NCBI GenBank assembly: GCA_034189165.1
Contig: JAXHVN010000028.1
Location: 1-64,000, forward strand
Direction: 5' to 3'
From: JAASSS01 sp021767745
GTDB lineage: Bacteria; Pseudomonadota; Gammaproteobacteria; UBA5335
DNA length: 64,000 nt
Shown here piece by piece: positions 19,043 through 27,892 of this stretch; positions within the stretch are counted from its first letter, which is position 1; the number at the start of each line of letters is the position of its first letter. A program made the translations under genes and the position numbers. The notes beneath the pieces are model-generated. The model saw nothing but the letters and a program-made list of their open reading frames with translations, was not told where the DNA came from and did not search any database.

Positions 19043-20119
19043 ATGCCGCCTGCCTGTCTGCCAAGCTGGTCCCCGCGCCTCGCGTGTCTGCTCGTCGCGC
19101 TGCTGCTGGCCGCCGTGCCGCCCGCGGTGCGCGCGGAATTCACCGCCACCGTGCCGGTGGCCGACTCGTCCGCTGCGGCGCGCACCGCGGCCTTCGGCGC
19201 GGCTCTCGGTGAGGTGCTCGGTGCCCGTGGTATGCCCGCAGGCGAGCTACCGGCCGACGCCGAGGCCTACGTCAGCAGCTATCGCTACCGGCAGGAGGGG
19301 CCGGATCTGCAGCTCGTGGTCAGCTTCGATGAGGCTGGTGTTGGCGAGCTGCTGGGGCAGGCCGGGCTTTCGGCCGATCCGGCGGCGGGTCCGCAGGTGC
19401 TGCTGTTCGTGCTGCAGGACGAACCCGGTGGGCCACGGGTGGCGCGCAGCGATGTGCAGGACGAGCTGGCCGAGTCGCTGACTCGCCTGGCGCGCAGCCG
19501 CGGTCTGCAGCCTCGGCTGCCCGACGGCTTCGATGTGGTGCAGGCCGACGTCGATGGTCTGGCCTACGGGCGCACGGGCGACCTCGCCCGGCTGGCGGCC
19601 GATCTGGGTGTGCAGGCCAGCCTCGTGGCGCGCCTGAGTGGCGAGGGCGATGGCGGGCTGACCGGCGACTGGGAGCTGCTCGGCGCGACGCGCTGGCAGA
19701 CTGGCCCCGGGTCGCTGGCGGCCAACCTCGAGGCCGGGCTGGACCGGACCCGGTCGCTGTTGCGCCAACAGGCCGCTGCCGCCGCGCCGGCGCCGCGCGG
19801 TGCTTCACGCCATGCGGTGGTGGTCGAGGGCGTACAGGACGTGGCGACCTATGCCCGGGTGCTGCGCGATCTCAGCCGCCCCAGCGCCGTGCAGAGCGTG
19901 GAGGTCCTTGGCCTGGCCGGCGATCAGCTGGCGCTGACGCTGCGAACCCGTGCCATCGCCGGCGAGGCGCTGACCGAGGAGCTGTTGCGGGGCGAGGCCC
20001 TGCAGACCAATCCGTTCCCGCCCAGCGCCGCTGGCGCCGGCGCAGCCGATCAGGCGGGGCCGGCAGATCCCTTCGCCGCGCCCGATGCCCTGTGGCTGCG
20101 AGCCCGGCGCGACTGGTAG
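19043..20119 (+). CDS. exported DUF2066 protein
   Basis: A 358-residue protein with signal peptide (1-31, ending VRAEF). The mature part alternates short strands and an arginine-containing helix (YVSSYRY; VVSFDEAGVGELL), as in DUF2066 proteins found next to hda and purM in gammaproteobacteria. Function unknown. Of two nearby ATGs I take the second, because GGAG sits six bases ahead of it. The last 70 residues are proline- and alanine-rich. Confidence 0.8.
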   Translation: MPPACLPSWSPRLACLLVALLLAAVPPAVRAEFTATVPVADSSAAARTAAFGAALGEVLGARGMPAGELPADAEAYVSSYRYRQEGPDLQLVVSFDEAGVGELLGQAGLSADPAAGPQVLLFVLQDEPGGPRVARSDVQDELAESLTRLARSRGLQPRLPDGFDVVQADVDGLAYGRTGDLARLAADLGVQASLVARLSGEGDGGLTGDWELLGATRWQTGPGSLAANLEAGLDRTRSLLRQQAAAAAPAPRGASRHAVVVEGVQDVATYARVLRDLSRPSAVQSVEVLGLAGDQLALTLRTRAIAGEALTEELLRGEALQTNPFPPSAAGAGAADQAGPADPFAAPDALWLRARRDW

Positions 20120-20130
20120 CAGGCGGGCGC

Positions 20131-20916
20131 GTGGTTGCCGACATCCCGGCCGGACGACAGCTGACGCTGCCGGTGGGGCTGGCCGACTGCAGCGACTTCG
20201 AAAACTTCCATCTGCCGACGCAGACGCCCGCCGGCGCCGCCGGCAGGCAGGGCGCAGCCCTGGCGCTGCAGCTGTTGCAGTCACTGCCGGCGGCCGCCGC
20301 GCCGCGGCAGGTCCATCTCTACGGCCCGGACGGCTGTGGCCGCAGCCATCTGCTGCAGGCGGCCTGTCGGGCCATGGGCGCCGGAGCCCGCTATCTGCCG
20401 CTGCACGAGCTCGCCGCGCTCGGTCCGCAGGTGCTGCAGGGGATGGCGGGTGCCCCGCTGCTGGCGGTGGACGATGTGCAGGCGATCGCCGGCCTGGCGG
20501 ACTGGGAGCAGGCTCTGTTCGCCGCCTACAACCAGCAACGCGAGGGCGGCGGGCACTGGCTTGCCGCCAGCACCAGCGCGCCGGCGAACCTGCCGCTCGG
20601 GCTGGCCGACCTGCGTTCGCGGCTGCAGTGGGGCACGGTGATCGGCCTGCAGCCGCTGACCGATGCCGACCTGTGGGCGGCCTTCGTCGAACGTGCCCAG
20701 CGGCGCGGGCTGGCCGTCAGCCCTCGTGCGCTGCAGCACCTGCAGCTGCATGCCCCGCGCGATCCGGCCCGCCTGTTCACGCTGCTCGAGCGGCTGGATG
20801 CGCTGTCGCTGGCGGCCCGGCGTCCGGTGGACTGGCCGATGGTCCGCGAGCTGCTGGCCCAGGGGGCCGAGCCTACGGTCGCGGCGCCGCCCGCGCATAC
20901 AGGGCGCAGCCGCTGA
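20131..20916 (+). CDS. hda: Hda, regulatory inactivator of DnaA
   Basis: About 261 residues, an AAA+ DnaA relative that, with the DNA clamp, stimulates hydrolysis of DnaA-ATP and prevents re-initiation. DFENFHLP opens the DnaA-like part. The Walker A is GPDGCGRSHLL, with Arg for Lys as in other Hda proteins; Walker B is LLAVDDVQ; the box VII-like RLFTLLERLDALS is near the end. The start is uncertain: I use a GTG just after the DUF2066 stop. Another GTG 39 bases upstream would overlap that gene. The C terminus overlaps the convergent DUF2069 gene by 44 bases. Confidence 0.87.
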   Translation: MVADIPAGRQLTLPVGLADCSDFENFHLPTQTPAGAAGRQGAALALQLLQSLPAAAAPRQVHLYGPDGCGRSHLLQAACRAMGAGARYLPLHELAALGPQVLQGMAGAPLLAVDDVQAIAGLADWEQALFAAYNQQREGGGHWLAASTSAPANLPLGLADLRSRLQWGTVIGLQPLTDADLWAAFVERAQRRGLAVSPRALQHLQLHAPRDPARLFTLLERLDALSLAARRPVDWPMVRELLAQGAEPTVAAPPAHTGRSR

Positions 20917-21220
20917 ACAGCACCATCGCGGCGAGGCAGACGCCGAGCCCGTAGCCCGCGGCGGTCGGTGCCGCCATCTCCATGATCCCGAGCGCCAGGT
21001 AGAGCAGCGCCAGCACGCTGGTGTAGATGAATGCTCGCCGGCTGCCACGCCACAGGCCGGGCGCCAGTGCCAGCAGCGGCAGGGCGAGCAGCGCGGCTGG
21101 CGGTGCGCCTGCCAGCAGTGGCCAGAGGATCAGCCAGCCGGTCAGCGCCGCATAGCCGGCCACGGTCAGCGCCAGCAGTCGGCGCGGCGCGATCGAAAGG
21201 CCGGCGCGGTGCGTGGGCAT
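20873..21220 (-). CDS. DUF2069 membrane protein
   Basis: A 115-residue protein with four hydrophobic helices (about 14-33, 40-53, 64-83, 91-108) and an FIYTSVLALLYLALGIMEM core typical of DUF2069. Function unknown. Its ATG shares one base with the wrbA2 stop (TGATG), and the arsC-wrbA-DUF2069 order recurs in pseudomonad-like genomes. The 3' end overlaps hda. Confidence 0.8.
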   Translation of the reverse strand: MPTHRAGLSIAPRRLLALTVAGYAALTGWLILWPLLAGAPPAALLALPLLALAPGLWRGSRRAFIYTSVLALLYLALGIMEMAAPTAAGYGLGVCLAAMVLFSGCALYARAAPRP

Positions 21221-21816
21221 CAGCTGGTCCGCAGGCGCAGGGCGACGTCGGCCAGGCGTTGGCCGAGGGCGCGGCACAGCACCCGTTCGTCCTCGCTCAG
21301 CGGTGCATCGCTGCGGGCGCCGGCCAGATGCGAGGGCCCATAGGGCGTACCGCCGGTGGTGGTCTGCGACAGTGCCGACTCGCTGTAGGGCAGGCCGAGC
21401 AGCAGCATGCCGTGATGCATCAGCGGCAGCATCATCGACAGCAGCGTGCTCTCCTGGCCGCCGTGCAGCGAGGCGGTGGAGGTGAACACGGCGGCCGGCT
21501 TGCCGGCGAGCGCACCGGCCAGCCAGAGGGCGCTGGTGCCGTCGAGGAAGTACTTCAGCGGCGCGGCCATGTTGCCGAAGCGCGTGGGGCTGCCGAGGGC
21601 GAGGCCGGCGCACTCGCGCAGGTCGGTGGCGGTGGCGTAGGGGGCGCCCGCCGCGGGTACCGGCGGCGCGCTCGCCTCGTGGTCGGCCGAGACCGGCGGC
21701 ACGGTGCGCAGGCGGGCGGCGGCGGCACCGACCTGGTCGATGCCGCGGGCGATCTGGCGCGCCATCTCCGCCGTCGCTCCGTGCCGGCTGTAGTAGAGCA
21801 CCAGGATCTCAGTCAT
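21220..21816 (-). CDS. second WrbA-type NAD(P)H:quinone oxidoreductase
   Basis: A 198-residue flavodoxin-like protein. YYSRHGATAEMARQIARG is the FMN phosphate loop, GSPTRFGNM and FTSTASLHGGQESTLL the flavin ring contacts, and GGTPYGPSHLAG the C-terminal signature. Clearly homologous to the copy at 5698-6303 but with a shorter, Ala/Pro-rich region around residues 45-60. It overlaps arsC by eight bases. Confidence 0.88.
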   Translation of the reverse strand: MTEILVLYYSRHGATAEMARQIARGIDQVGAAAARLRTVPPVSADHEASAPPVPAAGAPYATATDLRECAGLALGSPTRFGNMAAPLKYFLDGTSALWLAGALAGKPAAVFTSTASLHGGQESTLLSMMLPLMHHGMLLLGLPYSESALSQTTTGGTPYGPSHLAGARSDAPLSEDERVLCRALGQRLADVALRLRTS

Positions 21817-22165
21817 CGAGCAGCTCGCAGACGCGCTCGGGCGGCCGGCCGATCACGGCGCGTTCGCCGCGCACGGCGATCGGCCGCTCGAGCAGGATCG
21901 GATGCTCGTGCACGGCCTGCAGCAGCGCCGCCGCCGTCAGCGTCGGCCCGTCGAGCCCCAGCTCGTGATACACGGCCTCGCCGCGCCGCAGTACCTCGCG
22001 CACCGGCAGCTGCAGCTGTGCCAGCAGCCCACGCAGCTGCGCCACACTCGGCGGCGTCTTCAGGTACTCGACGACATCCGGCTCGATGCCGCGGGAGCGC
22101 AGCAGCGCCAGCGCGGCGCGCGACTTGCTGCAGCGGGGATTGTGATAGAGGGTGATCGGCTCCAA
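21809..22165 (-). CDS. arsC: ArsC-family reductase (YfgD-like)
   Basis: About 118 residues, thioredoxin-fold ArsC family; arsenate reductases use glutathione/glutaredoxin. The catalytic Cys lies in HNPRCSKSRAAL near the N terminus; YLKTPPS, IAVRGERAVIGRPPERV carry the conserved Arg residues. I set the start at a TTG because it gives the family's length (E. coli YfgD has 119); the longer GTG-started frame adds an unlikely 21 residues. Whether it acts on arsenate is unproven; there is no arsR or arsenite pump nearby. Confidence 0.8.
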   Translation of the reverse strand: MEPITLYHNPRCSKSRAALALLRSRGIEPDVVEYLKTPPSVAQLRGLLAQLQLPVREVLRRGEAVYHELGLDGPTLTAAALLQAVHEHPILLERPIAVRGERAVIGRPPERVCELLDD

Positions 22166-22248
22166 GATCGGCTCGCTCGGCGGCTGAAGGCGGCGCCATT
22201 GTAGCCGTGCCGCACCGGTGCGGGTCACAGACGGAATAGGGGGAAGCC

Positions 22249-22521
22249 ATGCGGGAATGTCGGCGCTGTCTGGTCAGCGGGCGCGTGCAGGGTGTGGGCT
22301 ATCGCGAGTTCTGCCGCCGTCAGGCGCAGGAGATCGGCGTGGTGGGCTGGGCGCGCAATCTGCCGGATGGACGGGTCGAGGTGATGATGTGCGGCGTGAC
22401 GCCCGAACTGGACGAGATGACCCGCCGGCTGCTGGCAGGGCCGGCGCCGGCGGCGGTCGAAGACCTGCACAGCGAGCCCTGCGAGGAGGCAGACGTGGAG
22501 GCCGGCTTCGAGATCCGCTGA
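22249..22521 (+). CDS. acyP: acylphosphatase
   Basis: A 90-residue enzyme that hydrolyses carboxyl-phosphate bonds. GRVQGVGYREFCRRQA contains the catalytic Arg of the phosphate cradle, and ARNLPDGRVEV the catalytic Asn. The length is standard. A GGGGA site precedes the ATG. Stands alone between the divergent arsC and glyA. Confidence 0.93.
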   Translation: MRECRRCLVSGRVQGVGYREFCRRQAQEIGVVGWARNLPDGRVEVMMCGVTPELDEMTRRLLAGPAPAAVEDLHSEPCEEADVEAGFEIR

Positions 22522-22559
22522 GCCGCGTACCGGGGCTGCGGTTGTCACCGGGTGTGCGC

Positions 22560-22565
22560 TAGAAT
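22560..22565 (+). promoter_or_regulatory. candidate -10 element for glyA
   Basis: TAGAAT at 22560-22565, 35 bases before the glyA start, matches the sigma-70 -10 consensus at five of six positions. A TTGTCA at 22542-22547 is only 12 bases upstream, too close for a standard -35, so the upstream element remains unclear. Confidence 0.4.
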
Positions 22566-22600
22566 CGACGCTTTTCCCTGCAGCGGCCCCCGGAGCGCAG

Positions 22601-23860
22601 ATGTTCACTCACCAGATGCAGATCAGCGGCTTCGACGATGAGCTCGCCGAGGCCATGGCCGCCGAGGCCCGGCGGCAGGAAGATCACCTCGAACTGATCG
22701 CGTCCGAGAACTACTGCAGCCCGCGGGTGCTGGCGGCGCAGGGTTCGGTGCTGACGAACAAATACGCCGAGGGCTATCCGGGGCGGCGCTACTACGGCGG
22801 CTGCGAGCACGTGGATGTGGTCGAGCAACTGGCGATCGCGCGGGCCTGCGAGCTGTTCGGCGCCTGCTATGCCAACGTGCAGCCGCATTCGGGCTCGCAG
22901 GCCAATGCCGCGGTCTTCCAGGCGCTGCTGCAGCCGGGCGACACGCTGCTCGGCATGAGCCTGGCCGAGGGCGGTCACCTCACGCATGGCGCCACCGTGA
23001 ACTTCTCCGGCAAGCTGTTCAACGCCGTCGCCTATGGTCTCGGCGAAGATGCACGGATCGACTACGACGCGCTCGAGCGGCTGGCCCACGAGCATCGGCC
23101 GAAGCTGATCATCGCCGGCTTCTCGGCCTATTCGCGCGTGCTGGACTGGGAGCGCTTTCGCGCCATTGCCGATGCCGTCGGTGCCTGGCTGGTGGCCGAC
23201 ATCGCCCACGTTGCGGGGCTGGTGGCGGTGGGGCTCTACCCCTCGCCGCTGCCGTGGTGTGACGTGGTCACGACCACGACGCACAAGACCCTGCGCGGCC
23301 CGCGCGGCGGACTGATCCTGTCCGCGCGCGAGGACGCGGAGTTGCACAAGAAGCTCAACAGCAGCGTCTTCCCGGGCAATCAGGGCGGGCCGCTGATGCA
23401 CGTGATCGCCGCCAAGGCGGTGGCATTCCTCGAGGCGCTGGAGCCGCAGTTCCGCGACTATCAGCAGCAGGTGATCGAGAACGCGCAGGCGCTGGCCGAT
23501 CAGCTCATGCGGCGCGATCACCGCATCGTCTCGGGTGGCACCGACAATCACCTGATGTTGATCGACCTGATCGGCCGCGACCTGACGGGCAAGGATGCCG
23601 AGCACGCCCTCGGCCAGGCACACATCACCGTCAACAAGAATGCCGTGCCCGGGGAGCCGCGCTCGCCTTTCGTCACCAGCGGCATCCGCATCGGCACGCC
23701 GGCGGTGACCACCCGCGGCTTCGGCATCGCCGAGACGCGCCAGCTCGGCGACTGGGTGGCCGATGTACTCGACGCGCCGGGCGACGAGGCTGTGCTCGCC
23801 CGCACGCGCGCGGCGGTGGCCGAGATCTGCGAACGGCTGCCGGTCTACGGCCGCGCCTGA
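22601..23860 (+). CDS. glyA: serine hydroxymethyltransferase
   Basis: A 419-residue PLP enzyme converting serine and THF to glycine and 5,10-methylene-THF. LIASENYCS, KYAEGYPGRRYYGGC and the PLP lysine in TTTHKTLRGPRGG (about residue 228) are diagnostic. GGAG precedes the ATG. nrdR follows 18 bases later, starting the long nrdR-rib-nus-thi run. Confidence 0.97.
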   Translation: MFTHQMQISGFDDELAEAMAAEARRQEDHLELIASENYCSPRVLAAQGSVLTNKYAEGYPGRRYYGGCEHVDVVEQLAIARACELFGACYANVQPHSGSQANAAVFQALLQPGDTLLGMSLAEGGHLTHGATVNFSGKLFNAVAYGLGEDARIDYDALERLAHEHRPKLIIAGFSAYSRVLDWERFRAIADAVGAWLVADIAHVAGLVAVGLYPSPLPWCDVVTTTTHKTLRGPRGGLILSAREDAELHKKLNSSVFPGNQGGPLMHVIAAKAVAFLEALEPQFRDYQQQVIENAQALADQLMRRDHRIVSGGTDNHLMLIDLIGRDLTGKDAEHALGQAHITVNKNAVPGEPRSPFVTSGIRIGTPAVTTRGFGIAETRQLGDWVADVLDAPGDEAVLARTRAAVAEICERLPVYGRA

Positions 23861-23878
23861 GCGGGGCGTGATGGCGCC

Positions 23879-24436
23879 ATGCGCTGCCCGTACTGCGGTG
23901 CCCAGGACACCCGCGTGAACGACTCGCGGCTGGCAAGCGACGGTGCCCAGGTGCGCCGGCGGCGGGAGTGTGTCGCCTGCGGCGAGCGCTTCACCACCTT
24001 CGAGCGCGTGGAGTTGGCCATGCCGCGGGTGATCAAGCGCGACGGCAGCCGCGAACCGTTCGACGAGGACAAGCTACGCACCGGCATGCAGCGTGCCCTG
24101 CAGAAGCGACCGGTCAGTGCCGAGGCGCTGGAGGCCGCGATCGGCCGCATCTGCGGTCGGCTGCAGGCGGGTGGCGAGCGGGAAGTCGCCGGCCGGCGCA
24201 TCGGCGAGCTGGTGATGGAAGCGCTGCGCCAGCTGGACGACGTCGCCTACGTGCGCTTTGCCTCGGTCTATCGCAGCTTCCAGGACGTCAACGCCTTTCG
24301 GGAGGAGATCGAGCGGATGCAGCGGCAGGGTCAGCGCCCGGAAGCCTCGCAGATGTCGCTGCTGGAGGGCGAGCAGGGCAGCCAGACGCGCGGCCGACGC
24401 GGGCGCGGCCGGAGGGAGCCCCATGGCGATGCCTGA
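23879..24436 (+). CDS. nrdR: transcriptional repressor NrdR
   Basis: A 185-residue regulator of ribonucleotide reductase genes. An N-terminal zinc ribbon (CPYCG at 3-7, CVACGERF near 31) precedes an ATP-cone (VIKRDGSREPFDEDKL onward) that senses ATP/dATP. A basic, Arg/Gly-rich tail of about 30 residues extends past the usual end. It overlaps ribD by 14 bases. Confidence 0.95.
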   Translation: MRCPYCGAQDTRVNDSRLASDGAQVRRRRECVACGERFTTFERVELAMPRVIKRDGSREPFDEDKLRTGMQRALQKRPVSAEALEAAIGRICGRLQAGGEREVAGRRIGELVMEALRQLDDVAYVRFASVYRSFQDVNAFREEIERMQRQGQRPEASQMSLLEGEQGSQTRGRRGRGRREPHGDA

Positions 24437-25583
24437 GCGGGCCGCCGTGGTGCCGACCGCCACGCCCGCAGCGGGCGCGGACGCCGCCCACATGGCCGAG
24501 GCGCTGGCGCTGGCCGGGCGCGGCCGCTATACCGCGGCGCCGAACCCGCAGGTGGGCTGCGTGATCGTGCGCGACGGGCGCATCGTCGGTCGCGGCTGGC
24601 ACATGCGCGCCGGCGAGCCGCACGCGGAGATCTACGCACTGCGCGAGGCCGGCGCGGCGGCGCGCGGCGCCACTGCCTTCGTCACGCTCGAACCCTGCAG
24701 TCACTACGGTCGCACCGCGCCGTGCACCGCCGCCCTGATCGAGGCCGGCGTCGCCCGGGTGGTCAGCGCCATGGAGGACCCGAACCCGCTCGTCTCCGGG
24801 CGCGGCTTCGCCCAGTTGCGGGCGGCGGGTGTGGCGGTCACCAACGGCATCGGCGAGACGCAGGCGCGGGCGCTGAATGCAGGCTTCGTGCGCCGGATGA
24901 CGCAGGGCCGCCCGCAGGTGACGGTGAAGCTCGCGGCGAGCCTCGACGGGCGCACGGCGCTGGCGAGCGGCGAGAGCAAGTGGCTGACTTCGCCGGCGGC
25001 GCGCGAGGATGTCCACCGGCTGCGGGCCGCGGCCGGCGCGATCATGACCGGCAGCGGCACCGTGCTGGCGGACGACCCGGCGCTGACGGTGCGCCTGCCG
25101 CCGGCGCGGCTGCAGGATCCGGCCGGCGGCGAGCTGGACTGGCGCCAGCCGCTGCGCGTGGTGCTCGATGCACGGGCCCGCTGCGCGCCGGGAGCGCGCG
25201 TGTTCGCCGGCCCGGGCGCGGCCTGGTGGGTCACCGGGGCCGTCGCGCCGGCCGCGCCGCAGGGCGTGCGGCAGCTGGCGCTGCCGGCGCCGGCGGGCGG
25301 CATCGAGCTGGCGGCGCTGCTGCAGGCGCTGGGCGAGGCAGAGATCAACGACGTCCTGGTCGAGGCCGGCCCGGTGCTGGCCGGGGCGCTGCTGCAGGCC
25401 GGCCTGGCCGATGAGCTGGTGCTCTACCTCGCGCCGCACCTGCTTGGCGATACCGGCCGTGGCCTGTTCACCCTGCCCGGCATCGCACGCATGGACCAGC
25501 GTCTGCCGCTGCAGATCGAGGAGATCCGCGCGGTCGGGCCGGACTGGCGCCTCACGGCGCGGCCGCTCGTCGAGGCGGGCTAG
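24423..25583 (+). CDS. ribD: bifunctional riboflavin deaminase/reductase
   Basis: A 386-residue enzyme for steps two and three of riboflavin synthesis. The deaminase domain has the zinc motif HAEIYAL and PCSHYGRTAPC; the reductase domain starts at VTVKLAASLDGRTALASGESKW and includes VEAGPVLAGALL. The start follows GGAGG and lies inside the nrdR 3' end. ribE follows after four bases. Confidence 0.96.
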   Translation: MAMPERAAVVPTATPAAGADAAHMAEALALAGRGRYTAAPNPQVGCVIVRDGRIVGRGWHMRAGEPHAEIYALREAGAAARGATAFVTLEPCSHYGRTAPCTAALIEAGVARVVSAMEDPNPLVSGRGFAQLRAAGVAVTNGIGETQARALNAGFVRRMTQGRPQVTVKLAASLDGRTALASGESKWLTSPAAREDVHRLRAAAGAIMTGSGTVLADDPALTVRLPPARLQDPAGGELDWRQPLRVVLDARARCAPGARVFAGPGAAWWVTGAVAPAAPQGVRQLALPAPAGGIELAALLQALGEAEINDVLVEAGPVLAGALLQAGLADELVLYLAPHLLGDTGRGLFTLPGIARMDQRLPLQIEEIRAVGPDWRLTARPLVEAG

Positions 25584-25587
25584 GGCC

Positions 25588-26241
25588 ATGTTCACCGGGC
25601 TGATTCAGGCGGTCGGCCGGCTGCGCGAGCGCCAGCCGCGGGGCGGCGATGTGCGGTTGTGGATCGACGGTCTGGGCGCCGCCGGCGAGGGCGTGCGGCT
25701 GGGCGACAGTCTCAGCGTCAACGGCGCCTGCCTGACCGCCGTCGAGCTCGCCGGCGATGCCTTTGCCGCCGACGTCTCGCGCGAGACGCTTGCCCACACC
25801 ACGCTCGGCACGCTCGCGCCCGGCGCGCCGGTGAACCTCGAGCCGGCGCTGCGCCTGGGCGACCGACTCGGCGGGCATCTGGTGACCGGGCATGTCGATG
25901 GCGTCGGCCGGCTGCGTGAGGTGCGTGAGGACGCGCGCTCGTGGCGACTGGCAATCGAGGTGCCGAGCGCACTGCGCCGCTATCTCGCAGCCAAGGGTTC
26001 GGTGTGCGTCGACGGCGTGAGCCTGACGGTGAACGCGGTGGTCGCCGACGGCTTCGACGTCAACATCGTGCCGCACACGGCAACCCATACCACGCTCGGC
26101 GGCTATCGGCCCGGGCAGCCGGTGAACCTGGAGGTGGACGTGATCGCCCGCTATCTGGAGGCGCTGCTGCAGGGGCGCCGGCCGGCCGGGCTCGATGCCG
26201 CCGCGCTGGCCCGTGCCGGCTTCGGCGCAACGCAGGACTGA
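25588..26241 (+). CDS. ribE: riboflavin synthase (alpha subunit)
   Basis: A 217-residue trimeric enzyme that dismutates two lumazines to riboflavin. Two tandem lumazine-binding barrels: MFTGLIQAVGRL with NGACLTAVEL in the first, and GHVDGVGRL with DGVSLTVNAV in the second. One base separates its stop from the next ATG. Confidence 0.96.
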   Translation: MFTGLIQAVGRLRERQPRGGDVRLWIDGLGAAGEGVRLGDSLSVNGACLTAVELAGDAFAADVSRETLAHTTLGTLAPGAPVNLEPALRLGDRLGGHLVTGHVDGVGRLREVREDARSWRLAIEVPSALRRYLAAKGSVCVDGVSLTVNAVVADGFDVNIVPHTATHTTLGGYRPGQPVNLEVDVIARYLEALLQGRRPAGLDAAALARAGFGATQD

Positions 26242-26242
26242 C

Positions 26243-27364
26243 ATGAGCACAGAGTGCGGCGAGGGTCTCGACCCGATCGAGGACATCATCGACGACATCC
26301 GCCGTGGGCGGATGGTGGTCGTCATGGACGATGAGGACCGGGAGAACGAGGGCGATCTGGTAATGGCCGCGGTGCACACCCAGGCCGAGGACATCAACTT
26401 CATGGCCCGCTACGGGCGCGGCCTGATCTGCCTGACGCTCACGCCGCAGCGCTGCCGCCAGCTGCGGCTGCCGTTGATGGTCAGCGACACGGACGAGAAG
26501 CACACCACGAACTTCACCGTCTCGATCGAGGCCGCCACCGGCGTCACCACCGGCATCTCCGCCGCCGACCGGGCGCGCACCGTGCAGGCGGCCGTGCGGG
26601 CCAGTGCGGTGCCGGAGGATCTGGTCTCGCCCGGCCACATCTTCCCGCTGATGGCGCAGTCCGGCGGCGTGCTGGCACGGGCCGGCCATACCGAGGCGGG
26701 TTGCGACCTCGCGCGGCTGGCGGGGCTGGAACCGGCCGCGGTCATCGTCGAGATCCTGAACGAGGACGGCACCATGGCGCGCCGGCCCGAGCTGGAGCAG
26801 TTCGCCCGGGAGCACGGGCTGAAGATCGGCACCGTGGCGGACCTGATCCGCTACCGGCTGGCGCACGAGACCACCGTCGCACGCGGGCCGCAGGCGCCCG
26901 TGCACACGCCACATGGGCCGTTCCAGTTGATCGCCTTCGAGGATCTGCTGCACCGCACGGTGCACCTGGCGCTGGTGTACGGCACCATCGACGGCAACCG
27001 GCCGGTGCCGGTGCGGGTCCACGTGCAGCACACGCTGGCCGATCTGCTCACCGTGGAGGAGGCGCGGGCAGGCTGGCCGCTCGATGCCGCCATGGCGCGC
27101 ATCGCCCGGGAGGGCAGCGGCGTGCTGCTGATCCTGCGCCAGCCCGAGCCCGCGCACGCGCTGTTCGAGCAGATCCGCGCGCTGGAAGCGGGGCAGGGCG
27201 GTGTCGCCGGCGGCCAGGCGAGCGGCGTGCTGCGCACCTATGGCACCGGCGCGCAGATCCTGAAATCGCTGGGCGTGCGGCAGATGCGGGTGCTCAGCGC
27301 GCCGCGACGGCTGCAGGGACTGTCCGGCTTCGGTCTGGAGATCGTCGACTACATCGACGACTGA
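26243..27364 (+). CDS. ribBA: DHBP synthase with degenerate GTP cyclohydrolase II domain (RibBX type)
   Basis: A 373-residue fusion. Residues 1-200 form 3,4-dihydroxy-2-butanone 4-phosphate synthase: DDEDRENEGDLVMAA, the RTGHTEAGCDL-like RAGHTEAGCDL and the HIFPL segment are intact. Residues 205-373 are RibA-like, but the zinc cysteines expected after VRVH (C-x10-C-x-C) are missing: the stretch reads VRVHVQHTLADLL and onward. RibA activity is therefore unlikely here, as described for RibBX hybrids. A separate GTP cyclohydrolase II should exist elsewhere in the genome. Confidence 0.93.
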   Translation: MSTECGEGLDPIEDIIDDIRRGRMVVVMDDEDRENEGDLVMAAVHTQAEDINFMARYGRGLICLTLTPQRCRQLRLPLMVSDTDEKHTTNFTVSIEAATGVTTGISAADRARTVQAAVRASAVPEDLVSPGHIFPLMAQSGGVLARAGHTEAGCDLARLAGLEPAAVIVEILNEDGTMARRPELEQFAREHGLKIGTVADLIRYRLAHETTVARGPQAPVHTPHGPFQLIAFEDLLHRTVHLALVYGTIDGNRPVPVRVHVQHTLADLLTVEEARAGWPLDAAMARIAREGSGVLLILRQPEPAHALFEQIRALEAGQGGVAGGQASGVLRTYGTGAQILKSLGVRQMRVLSAPRRLQGLSGFGLEIVDYIDD

Positions 27365-27400
27365 GGGAGACACCATGTACCGGTACACGAGGAGCCGCCC

Positions 27401-27892
27401 ATGACGGCCAGCGAGGGGATCGGCCGCTGCATCGAGGGGCGGTTCGACGGCAAGGGACAGGCGCGCATCGCCCTGCTGGCAGCGCGGTTCAACGACTTCA
27501 TCGTCAACGCCCTGATCGGAGGCGCCGAGGACGCGCTGCGCCGCCACGGAGTGCCGGCCGCGAACGTCTCGCTCGTGCGGGTGCCGGGCGCCTTCGAGAT
27601 GCCGGTGGCCGCCGCCGGCCTCGTGCAGCGGGCGGATGTCGATGCGGTGATCGCGCTCGGCGCGGTAATCCGCGGCTCCACGCCGCACTTCGACTACGTC
27701 GCCGGCAGCTGTGTGCGCGGACTGGCGCAGGTCGCCGAGCGCAGTGGCAAGCCGGTGATCCTCGGCGTGCTGACCACCGACACCATCGAGCAGGCGATCG
27801 AGCGGGCGGGCACGAAGGCCGGCAACAAAGGCTTCGAGGCCGCCGTCTCCGCGCTGGAAATGGTCGATCTGATGCGCCAGCTGGCGCAGTGA
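27401..27892 (+). CDS. ribH: 6,7-dimethyl-8-ribityllumazine synthase
   Basis: A 163-residue subunit of the lumazine synthase shell. ARFNDFIVNAL, VPGAFEMPVAA, ALGAVIRGSTPHFDYV and GVLTTDTIEQAIERAGTKAGNKG are characteristic, with the catalytic His in the PHFDYV segment. GAGGAG precedes the ATG. The stop shares a base with nusB (TGATG). Confidence 0.96.
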   Translation: MTASEGIGRCIEGRFDGKGQARIALLAARFNDFIVNALIGGAEDALRRHGVPAANVSLVRVPGAFEMPVAAAGLVQRADVDAVIALGAVIRGSTPHFDYVAGSCVRGLAQVAERSGKPVILGVLTTDTIEQAIERAGTKAGNKGFEAAVSALEMVDLMRQLAQ

